This document shows, piece after piece, positions 16,199 to 22,635 of a stretch of DNA of 22,635 bases. The stretch covers positions 1 to 22,635 of the forward strand of contig JAOUKJ010000008.1 of the NCBI GenBank assembly GCA_029882675.1, in the 5' to 3' direction. The first letter of the stretch is position 1. Each line of letters opens with the position of its first letter. This stretch comes from Cyclobacteriaceae bacterium. Lineage in GTDB: Bacteria > Bacteroidota > Bacteroidia > Cytophagales > Cyclobacteriaceae. Made by a program: the position numbers and the translations under genes. Under the pieces are notes generated by a model. The model was not told the DNA's origin and ran no database searches. It was given only the letters and a program-made list of their open reading frames with translations.

Positions 16199-17668
16199 TT
16201 ACTCTAAATCAGGGTTAAACAGGATTAGACCCGTCGAAAAATCATAAAGAGTCAATTGCCTTAATTGGTAATATGCTTGCCAGAAATTACCTAACGAAGT
16301 GAGGTAATCCTGCTTGGCCCGATCTTTTTCGGTAAGTGCAAGACTCAAATCTGTGATTGAAGTTTTCCCAATCAAGTACCTGTTTTTTGATATACTGTAT
16401 CTTTTTTGGGATATCTCATCAGCTTTACTGGCAATGGCCACCTGGTCACGGAGCATTTTAAACCTCCTGACCTGAGTGATCACCTCTTCTTTAAAGTTGA
16501 TCACATCCTGCTGTACAGTAAACTGCACGAGTTGCTGATTGGCCTCCGCTGTACGTCTTCTTGCTTCCTGCCTCCCCCAGTCCAAAATGGGTATGGTAAA
16601 GCCCAAATTAGCAATAACTTGATTATCCGGTTTCTCATAAACCTCAGGAATCAATAAACCACTGTTGGAAAGTCCGGCCCTCCCAAACAGGCTTGCATTG
16701 AGTCCACCTGTCCCTATCGCTTCAGCCACATCCATATCCGCCTCAAGCTTCAATCGCTCAAACCGTATAGCATCACTGCGGTTTTGCTGGGCCATCTCAA
16801 TTGCAATACTTTCCTGCACATCAAACTCAGGAATCTGCGCCGGTTCAATCAATTCTATGGTCTCATTCTCCTGAAATCCCAGGTATGATTTTAACCGAAG
16901 CGTTGCTGTTCCCAGGTTTAATTGCGACTGAGCTACCGATTGCCTTGAATTCATCAGACTCAGCTCCAATTGAAGCAATTCATTTTCAGGGATAATACCC
17001 AATTCATATCGCCCCTGCGCTATTTTATAGATTGTATCATTACTGGCTACATTTATTTCAGCGATGCCCAGGCTAATCTGGGCAGTAAGTAAATCAAAAA
17101 ACAACTGACTTGCCCGCTCACTGATTTGCTCAAACTCTTCAGCATATTCTCTTTTTGACTCTTCATAGCGCAAAGGTTCAATCTTCTGATCCCACTTTAA
17201 AGCATTGAAGCCAAACAATGGCTGAAAAAAACCGACAGATACCGGATCACCCCGATAGGAATGTTCCCCATCTAAAAAATTATCAAAGCGCTCCAGGGAA
17301 CTACTCATAAAAACCCGGCCACCCGTTGCGGCTATGGTTTGTTGAAGGGACAACTCGAGTTCAGCTGTATTCTGATTTTGAAAACGATATGCGAAAGTAC
17401 CGTTATTTTGCTGTATCCGACTAAACGCCCGGGTAAACCCCGGCAACGTTCCACTCAACTGCAATTGAGGGACATAGTTGGACTTAAATGTCCTATACAT
17501 CCAATATCTGTTCTCCTTTCGGGTTTCAGCGCGTTTAGCGGCAGGAGATTGCTCAATAGCAATAATTACAACATCTTCCAGCGTTAGTTTTCGTTGTCCA
17601 GTAGCACTTTGGAAGAAAAGGCAAAGCCCTACCAGAAAAACAACAGGTATTATTTTAAATTTATTCAT
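16199..17668 (-). CDS. TolC-like outer-membrane efflux protein
   Basis: A 489-residue outer-membrane channel of the OEP family, the exit duct of a tripartite exporter. A signal peptide (MNKFKIIPVVFLVGLCLFFQ, cleavage near residue 24) is followed by LTLEDVVIIAIEQSPAAKRA, the usual first helix of the family. The long periplasmic helices repeat twice: the first half about 30-260 (with LFFDLLTAQISLGIAEIN and YELGIIPENELLQLE), the second about 280-480 (with AEANQQLVQFTVQQDVINFK and YLIGKTSITDLSLAL). The beta segments lie around 60-80 and 320-350 (LNASLFGRAGLS). Length is typical. Its ATG overlaps the end of the upstream permease gene by 8 bases, which shows cotranscription and suggests coupled translation. 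Confidence 0.92.
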   Translation of the reverse strand: MNKFKIIPVVFLVGLCLFFQSATGQRKLTLEDVVIIAIEQSPAAKRAETRKENRYWMYRTFKSNYVPQLQLSGTLPGFTRAFSRIQQNNGTFAYRFQNQNTAELELSLQQTIAATGGRVFMSSSLERFDNFLDGEHSYRGDPVSVGFFQPLFGFNALKWDQKIEPLRYEESKREYAEEFEQISERASQLFFDLLTAQISLGIAEINVASNDTIYKIAQGRYELGIIPENELLQLELSLMNSRQSVAQSQLNLGTATLRLKSYLGFQENETIELIEPAQIPEFDVQESIAIEMAQQNRSDAIRFERLKLEADMDVAEAIGTGGLNASLFGRAGLSNSGLLIPEVYEKPDNQVIANLGFTIPILDWGRQEARRRTAEANQQLVQFTVQQDVINFKEEVITQVRRFKMLRDQVAIASKADEISQKRYSISKNRYLIGKTSITDLSLALTEKDRAKQDYLTSLGNFWQAYYQLRQLTLYDFSTGLILFNPDLE

Positions 17669-19031
17669 ATCTAAGAGAAGTTATGGGATCCTGGCTTGCA
17701 GCTTTTCTTGCAGGCGCTATTCCGAAGGCCAGCCCTACGGTAGCAGCTACACCAAAGGACAATATTATTGATGAGGCTGATACCACCGTAGGGATATCGG
17801 CGATTTCACTTACAATAAAAGCAAAACCAACACCTAAAATCACACCAATTATTCCCCCTGAAACACTGATCATTATTGATTCAAATAAAAACTGATTTAC
17901 AATATCATTTTTCTTTGCGCCCAGAGACATGCGTAGCCCGATTTCTTTAATCCGCTCAAGCACAGAAGCTAACATGATATTCATAATTCCTATTCCTCCC
18001 ACTAAAAGGGATATCCCCGCAATGGCGCCCAACACATAGTTGAAAATGTCGTTCGTGCGTTGTTGTTGCTTTAAAAGCAGCTCAGGTATTTCGATTTCAA
18101 AATCAATCACATTATAGTGTTTTCTTTCAAGCATTCTGGAAACGATTTCAGCAGTAGTTGACAACATTTCTGTTTTTTCCACCTGTAGTACCAGTCTGTC
18201 AAGTTGGTGGTAATTTACTACGGCTTGCTCCTGCTCTTCTTCCTGATTACCTCCAATCATGAACATGAAGCCACCTCTACCCTGATTTCTGCCACCGCCC
18301 AACATGGACTGGGTAATGAGGTCTCTGTTCTCATACCTGATAAGAACAGTTTGAAGCGGCGTATATACATCCATATTATAATCCCTGATCCCCAGCTTGG
18401 CAATACTATTCTCTGAAATAAATCTCTCTTCCAAAACTCCAATAATTTTCAACCAATGGTTTCCGCATTTGATGGATTTACCAATGGGATTTTCTGTTGA
18501 AAAGAACTTGCTTCTAATTGCACTTCCAATGATACATACCGGTTCTCCAATTAACAGGTGATTATCACTGAACATTTCTCCTTCCTCCAGCTGGAAATTC
18601 GAAAGATTAAAATAGGCAGGTTCTACGCCCACCAGCTTAGCTGACCGCCTGATTCCACTCTTTATGATATATGTTTCCAAAATTATTTCAGGGCTGAGGG
18701 ATGCCAAACCGGGTATTTGATGTCTGATTCCTTCAACATCACGCAATGTGAGTCCCGGAGAATATTTTTTCTTTTCATTTGGCCCGGAAGCACCTTCATC
18801 TATCTTTTCTTCCGTTTGTTCAACGACTGGTTTTACTATAATATTATTTACACCGACGAGTTTTATTTGCTCAAGTATTTCCTGCTGAGCTCCATTACCT
18901 ATAGCCAGCATAGCAATAACCGCAGCTACTCCAAAAATTATCCCTAAAGCAGTCAGTAATGTACGCAGCTTATTTGCAAAAACGGCCTCAAGGGCAATAT
19001 ACAGATTGGCCAATACGCGCTTTGATATCAT
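17661..19031 (-). CDS. MacB-like ABC transporter permease (copy 1)
   Basis: A 456-residue permease of the MacB/FtsX kind without its own ATPase domain. Membrane helix 1 is at about 24-45 (LLTALGIIFGVAAVIAMLAI), then the periplasmic MacB_PCD domain (about 47-325), and three helices of the FtsX domain at about 328-354, 381-408 and 418-440. The cytoplasmic coupling segment RIKEIGLRMSLGAKKNDI (360-377) should contact an ATPase. It is very like the permease at 20567-21910, but carries an extra Gly- and Met-rich loop at about 244-268 (GGGRNQGRGGFMFMIGG, then EEEQEQ) in the periplasmic domain. Its ATG shares one base with the stop of the upstream adaptor gene (TAATG), and its end overlaps the TolC-like gene. 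Confidence 0.92.
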   Translation of the reverse strand: MISKRVLANLYIALEAVFANKLRTLLTALGIIFGVAAVIAMLAIGNGAQQEILEQIKLVGVNNIIVKPVVEQTEEKIDEGASGPNEKKKYSPGLTLRDVEGIRHQIPGLASLSPEIILETYIIKSGIRRSAKLVGVEPAYFNLSNFQLEEGEMFSDNHLLIGEPVCIIGSAIRSKFFSTENPIGKSIKCGNHWLKIIGVLEERFISENSIAKLGIRDYNMDVYTPLQTVLIRYENRDLITQSMLGGGRNQGRGGFMFMIGGNQEEEQEQAVVNYHQLDRLVLQVEKTEMLSTTAEIVSRMLERKHYNVIDFEIEIPELLLKQQQRTNDIFNYVLGAIAGISLLVGGIGIMNIMLASVLERIKEIGLRMSLGAKKNDIVNQFLFESIMISVSGGIIGVILGVGFAFIVSEIADIPTVVSASSIILSFGVAATVGLAFGIAPARKAASQDPITSLRYE

Positions 19032-20464
19032 TAATTCCCCCTTTGTCTTGTTGTTTCTGTTCCATTTTGCTGCTGTCTTCTTCCTCCACTTCGGGCTCCA
19101 TCGCCTGATCCGGCAGGAACGGTCATAGTTCGGCCATCGGGTAATGTGATTGTTCGTTCACCACCGTTTGGGGCAACCACAGCCTTGGGCTCTTCCTGAT
19201 GTCGCTTTCCATCCATTTCAGGTAAAAGGACAACTTCTGCTTCTTCTTTTCCCTGAGGTATGGACAAATAAACCCGATCACCCTGCTCCAGTCCCAAAAG
19301 AACCACTGCATCATCAGAATTTTGTTCCCCGATATGTACTTCCTGTTTTATCACTGCCAGACCTTGTCGTTTATAAACATAAGATATGGAGTCATCCTTA
19401 CTGTGCAAACATTCGAGTGGCACGAAAACCACACTGTCCAATTCCTTGGCTATAATATTATTACTTGTGGTCATGGCCGGACGCAGGTTATCATCCGACT
19501 CATTGATTTCAATAGTCACCTGAAAAACTTTCGCATCAGAATTAGGCCTTTGCTCGCCTACATTGGCGACACGCGTCACACGTCCTGTCAACCTTTTCTC
19601 GGGAAAGGCATCCAGGCCTATTTCCACTTGTTGTCCGGGTTGTATTCTCCTGACATCGACCTCATTCACATAGGTTTTTGATATCATCACGGCCAAATCA
19701 GGTAAAGTAGCCACCGTTGGATCCCATACACTGATTTGGGATCCCGCTTTTATAGGCCGCCCATCGTGTCCTTTTTTGTAAATCACCATACCCGGTTCGG
19801 GAGCCTTTATAGTAAATGATTCTTCAACGGCCAGCATCGCATTATACTCATTTTGTACCTTTCGGAGTTCTGCAGCCACTTCCCGCATTCGCTCGGTAGC
19901 TTGTCTCTTCTTGATTTTATTATTATCCCTTGCCTGAGAGAGTGCCCGTCTGGCTTTATCAAGATTTATTTCAGCTTGTTTTATCGTAGCCGGTGGTTCA
20001 AACTGAGACTGCTCCAGAATAATCTGCTGTTCTTCGACAGCATAATTTAAATTAATCAGTTCATCCCGTGCCTGCCTCATTTGCAGGGTTGTATCCAATT
20101 GTACCTGAACATACTGAGAGTTGGCTTTATCCATCTCTATTTGTTTGTCTTGTAATCTGCCCTGAAAGTCAGATTTATCCAACGTGGCAATCCATTGTCC
20201 TTTATTCACAACCGTTCCTTCATCAACAATATCCTGAATAGTCAGATTATAAATTCTGAATTCCCTCAGGGAGTTCGGCCCTTTTATGGGAACTGAATTT
20301 TTTGCCTCCAGCTCACCGGTTGTTTCAATTTGAACTTTAAACATCCCGGACTCAACGGGAACTACAATGTCATTCGTGTCGTCTCCTTTGTTGCCCTTTA
20401 CAATTAAAAAAGCAACTAAAACGATCACCACTACGACCAACGATATAATAAGATTTCTTTTCAT
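19031..20464 (-). CDS. MacA/HlyD-like periplasmic adaptor protein (copy 1)
   Basis: A 477-residue membrane fusion protein that bridges the permease and TolC. The ATG at 20464 (MKRNLIISLVVVVIVLVAFL) puts the membrane anchor at the very N-terminus; a GTG at 20485 would add seven residues and is less likely. After the anchor come a barrel-sandwich strand (about 40-95, DEGTVVNKGQWIATLD), a coiled-coil hairpin (about 100-215), the second lipoyl half (APEPGMVIYKKG), a beta-barrel region (about 255-345, SKTYVNEVDVRRIQPGQQVE, GRVTRVANVGEQ, LRPAMTTSN) and a membrane-proximal part (FVPLECLHS, IGEQNSDDAVVLLGL). The last 60 residues are unusual: TITLPDGRTMTVPAG and then a tail rich in G, R and Q that copy 2 lacks. 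It is separated from the upstream permease by about 100 bases that hold a candidate promoter. Confidence 0.9.
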   Translation of the reverse strand: MKRNLIISLVVVVIVLVAFLIVKGNKGDDTNDIVVPVESGMFKVQIETTGELEAKNSVPIKGPNSLREFRIYNLTIQDIVDEGTVVNKGQWIATLDKSDFQGRLQDKQIEMDKANSQYVQVQLDTTLQMRQARDELINLNYAVEEQQIILEQSQFEPPATIKQAEINLDKARRALSQARDNNKIKKRQATERMREVAAELRKVQNEYNAMLAVEESFTIKAPEPGMVIYKKGHDGRPIKAGSQISVWDPTVATLPDLAVMISKTYVNEVDVRRIQPGQQVEIGLDAFPEKRLTGRVTRVANVGEQRPNSDAKVFQVTIEINESDDNLRPAMTTSNNIIAKELDSVVFVPLECLHSKDDSISYVYKRQGLAVIKQEVHIGEQNSDDAVVLLGLEQGDRVYLSIPQGKEEAEVVLLPEMDGKRHQEEPKAVVAPNGGERTITLPDGRTMTVPAGSGDGARSGGRRQQQNGTETTRQRGN

Positions 20465-20498
20465 GGTTATTCTTTTTTGTGCCACGCACTTTCACCTA

Positions 20499-20506
20499 CA
20501 AAGTTA
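20499..20506 (-). promoter_or_regulatory. Candidate internal promoter -7 box within a palindrome
   Basis: On the minus strand this reads TAACTTTG, a perfect TAnnTTTG box, about 35 bases before the adaptor ATG. It forms the right arm of an inverted repeat, ACAAAG-N9-CTTTGT (20497-20517). No proper TTTG lies 19-21 bases upstream, so the promoter is uncertain. If real, the second adaptor-permease pair and TolC could be transcribed apart from the first pair. Confidence 0.35.
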
Positions 20507-20566
20507 GACAACCTTTGTGCCTAAAAGTTTACCAATCAAATAATATTACACCCAATAATATAATTC

Positions 20567-21910
20567 CTACTCATGTCGCAAGGAGGTTATGGGATCCTGA
20601 CCTGCGGCCCTACGGGCTGGAGCGATGCCAAATACCAATCCCACAGTGGCTGCCACGCCAAAGCTTAAAGCGATGGAGAAAAAGGTCACTTCAGTGGGGA
20701 TATCGGCAAAATCAGAAACGATCATGGCCATCGCCATTCCAATGATTATACCCATGATGCCTCCGGAAATACTGATCATGATGGCCTCAAATAAGAATTG
20801 TGAGATTATATCCGCTTTTTGCGCACCCAATGATAAACGAAGGCCAATCTCTTTGATTCGCTCCATAACCGATGCCAACATGATATTCATTATGCCTATC
20901 CCTCCTACCAAAAGAGAAATGCCCGCTATAGCCCCCAGTACAAAATTGAATATATTCCGTGTACGCTGTTGTTGCTGCAACAGTAATTCCGGTATAGTGA
21001 TTTCAAAATCAATGGTGCCAAAATGACGCCTTTCCAACATGCGGGCTATGATATTCCTGATGGAAAGCATGCGCTCTGTGGATTCCACCTGAACTACAAT
21101 TTTATCCAATTGATTGTAATTGACAGCCTTTTCCGCTTCTTCATCACCCGACCGCTTTGCCCTTTGTATCATGGCGTCAGTGACGAGTTCTCTGTTTTTA
21201 TAACGCATAAGCACACATTTCAGGGGCGTATAAACATCCATATTGTAATCCCGAATACCCAGGTTACCCACGTCTTTTGTTTTTGAGCTCACCTGGCGTT
21301 GCTCCAATACGCCTACCACTTCAAGCCAATGATTCCCCACTTTTATTTTTTTCCCCAGCGGTTCTTCTTTACTGAAAAACTTAGCCTGGATACCTTTTCC
21401 TATGATGCAAACAGGCTCTCCGTTGTCGATCTGCTTGCTATTAAAATAGTTGCCCTCAGTGAGGTTAAAATTAAAAATGCTGAAATAATCATTTTCTACC
21501 CCTACCAGTTTGGTAGATCGTTTCAGTCCGTTTTTTATTACAGAGGTTTCCAACAATATTTCCGGGCTAATCCGCTCAATTCCCGGAATAATAGTCCGAA
21601 CGCTATTCAAATCGAGTAAATTGAGGCCTCTTGAAAAATTTGATTCATTATTAGCGGAAGCGTTTTCCGCTTCTCCTTCTGTCAAATCCTCTTCGACCTG
21701 ATCAATAACCGGAGTAATCACAATATTATTCACTCCTACCAACTTGATCTGATCCATAATTTCCTTTTGGGCACCACGCCCAATGGCAAGCATCGCTATA
21801 ACTGCGGCCACTCCAAAAATGATCCCGAGGGCAGTGAGTAAGGACCGCAGCTTGTTGGACAACACCGAACTAAATGCGACATTAAAGTTAGCTAAATGAC
21901 GTGCAATCAT
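20567..21910 (-). CDS. MacB-like ABC transporter permease (copy 2)
   Basis: A 447-residue permease with the same plan as copy 1: membrane helix 1 at about 23-44, a periplasmic MacB_PCD domain to about 318, then helices at about 320-345, 371-398 and 408-431, and the coupling segment RIKEIGLRLSLGAQKADI (351-368). Long blocks are shared with copy 1, for example NIMLASV(L/M)ERIKEIGLR, LLVGGIGIMNIMLAS and APAR(K/R)AA-QDPITSLR. It lacks the Gly/Met-rich loop. It has no Walker motifs, so the ATPase must be a separate protein. Its ATG overlaps the stop of the upstream adaptor gene as TAATG, the same junction as in copy 1. Confidence 0.92.
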   Translation of the reverse strand: MIARHLANFNVAFSSVLSNKLRSLLTALGIIFGVAAVIAMLAIGRGAQKEIMDQIKLVGVNNIVITPVIDQVEEDLTEGEAENASANNESNFSRGLNLLDLNSVRTIIPGIERISPEILLETSVIKNGLKRSTKLVGVENDYFSIFNFNLTEGNYFNSKQIDNGEPVCIIGKGIQAKFFSKEEPLGKKIKVGNHWLEVVGVLEQRQVSSKTKDVGNLGIRDYNMDVYTPLKCVLMRYKNRELVTDAMIQRAKRSGDEEAEKAVNYNQLDKIVVQVESTERMLSIRNIIARMLERRHFGTIDFEITIPELLLQQQQRTRNIFNFVLGAIAGISLLVGGIGIMNIMLASVMERIKEIGLRLSLGAQKADIISQFLFEAIMISISGGIMGIIIGMAMAMIVSDFADIPTEVTFFSIALSFGVAATVGLVFGIAPARRAAGQDPITSLRHE

Positions 21911-22635
21911 TATTGATTGATTGTCAGGTTATTATCTTCCTCCTTATCCAACATCACCACATCTTTTTTTCCTGCCCCTTCGGGTATAGAGAGATAAAGC
22001 TCATTTCCCTCTGCGAGTCCCCTATTGATAACAATTTCATTGGCATTTGATTTGCCGAGCTCTACCTCCTGCTTCTTAAAGCTAATGCCCTCCTTTACGA
22101 TCACATAAGAAAGTGAATCTCCCTGGCTATGCACAGCTTCCAAAGGAACGAAAAGCACTTCTGATACGACTTCTGAAATAATGGTATTACTCGTTGTCAT
22201 GGCTGGCCTAAGTGTAGTATCTGCCTCATTCACCTCAATTAATACCTGAAATACTTTACTGTCCGTGTTAGGTTTCTGTTCACCAATATTGGCCACCTCC
22301 ATCACTTTGCCTGTTAATTTTTTATCCGGGAAGGCATCCAGACCAATCATGACTTCCTGGCCAGCCTTCACTGTTCTGATGTCAATCTCATTTACATAGG
22401 TTTTGGATACCATTTGAGTGAGATCCGGCAAAGTAGCAACGGTCATGTCCCATGAAGATATCGAAGCCCCTACACCTAACTTTTGGCCCCGCCAATCTCG
22501 CTGATAGATTACCATTCCTGACTCAGGTGCCATAATCCTGAACTCTGAAAGGAGTGCTTCAAAAAAGTTAACATCCTGCTTATCATCCATCATCTTTGCC
22601 GCAGCCTGTTGCATTTGCGCGATGGCTTTCTGGCT
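21910..22635 (-). CDS. MacA/HlyD-like periplasmic adaptor protein (copy 2), 5' end outside window
   Basis: The C-terminal 241 residues of a second adaptor; the frame is open to the right edge, so the ATG at 22614 is internal. What is visible starts at the end of the coiled-coil hairpin and continues into the second lipoyl half (APESGMVIYQRDW), the beta-barrel region (SKTYVNEIDIRTVKAGQEVM, GLDAFPDKKLTGKV, ANIGEQKPNTDSKVFQV, LRPAMTTSN) and the membrane-proximal region (FVPLEAVHSQGDSLSYV, LYLSIPEGAG). It matches copy 1 block for block but ends shortly after the membrane-proximal domain (DKEEDNNLTINQ), without the Gly/Arg/Gln tail. It is translationally linked to permease copy 2. An ATPase gene would be expected further upstream. 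Confidence 0.9.
   Translation of the reverse strand, partial: SQKAIAQMQQAAAKMMDDKQDVNFFEALLSEFRIMAPESGMVIYQRDWRGQKLGVGASISSWDMTVATLPDLTQMVSKTYVNEIDIRTVKAGQEVMIGLDAFPDKKLTGKVMEVANIGEQKPNTDSKVFQVLIEVNEADTTLRPAMTTSNTIISEVVSEVLFVPLEAVHSQGDSLSYVIVKEGISFKKQEVELGKSNANEIVINRGLAEGNELYLSIPEGAGKKDVVMLDKEEDNNLTINQ

Noticed and set aside
20465..20485. GTG start for adaptor copy 1
   Set aside because: It adds only MAQKRIT before a typical MKRN membrane-anchor start; the ATG is preferred.
20530..20556. AT-rich inverted repeat ATATTA-N7-TAATAT after permease copy 2 as a terminator
   Set aside because: The stem is all A-T and no U-run follows, so it is not convincing.

Overview
The window looks like a chromosomal segment of an AT-rich member of the Bacteroidota, most likely of the Cytophagales type. 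This rests on protein style (ComEA-like helix-hairpin-helix repeats, Cache/GAF/GAF/PAS sensor, OmpA-type lipoprotein, ALDH7-type dehydrogenase, MacB-like permeases with TolC), on the near absence of Shine-Dalgarno sequences, and on promoters of the Bacteroidota form TTTG-N19-21-TAnnTTTG. The clearest such promoter precedes a tRNA-Ala. No insertion sequence, phage gene, CRISPR array or transposition scar was seen.

Layout. 1-4876 (+): the 3' part of a helix-hairpin-helix protein, then a 1339-residue superfamily 1 helicase of the DUF4011/COG1112 kind whose C-terminus looks like a decayed Vsr-type nuclease domain. 4892-9859 (-): a membrane sensor with Cache, two GAF and one PAS domain but no visible output domain; a GT4-like glycosyltransferase starting at TTG; and an OmpA/MotB-type lipoprotein with a long coiled coil. 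9860-10263: a divergent intergenic region with two GC-rich hairpins. 10264-13957 (+): a DegP/HtrA-type protease with two PDZ domains, an ALDH7-type aldehyde dehydrogenase (probable piperideine-6-carboxylate/aminoadipate semialdehyde dehydrogenase), and a single-domain response regulator whose end overlaps by 4 nt a convergent gene. 13954-15396 (-): an alpha-helical, TPR-like protein of unknown function with a possible N-terminal helix-turn-helix. 15571-15742: promoter, leader hairpin, tRNA-Ala(GGC) and terminator.

15741-22635 (-): a run of co-oriented genes read from right to left: adaptor (partial), MacB-like permease, second adaptor, second permease, TolC-like outer-membrane protein, and a small basic secreted protein. 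Most junctions overlap (TAATG twice, 8 nt once). This is a tripartite MacA-MacB-TolC type exporter in which the adaptor-permease pair has been duplicated and diverged. No ATPase gene is in the window, and the permeases carry no ATPase domain, so the ATPase is expected upstream (beyond the right edge) or elsewhere.

Most of the window is ordinary core-genome material for this phylum. I did not find a clear new biological system. The points most worth a second look are the duplicated exporter with a candidate internal promoter and palindrome, the helicase with a degenerate nuclease tail, the sensor without output, and two unrecognised proteins.
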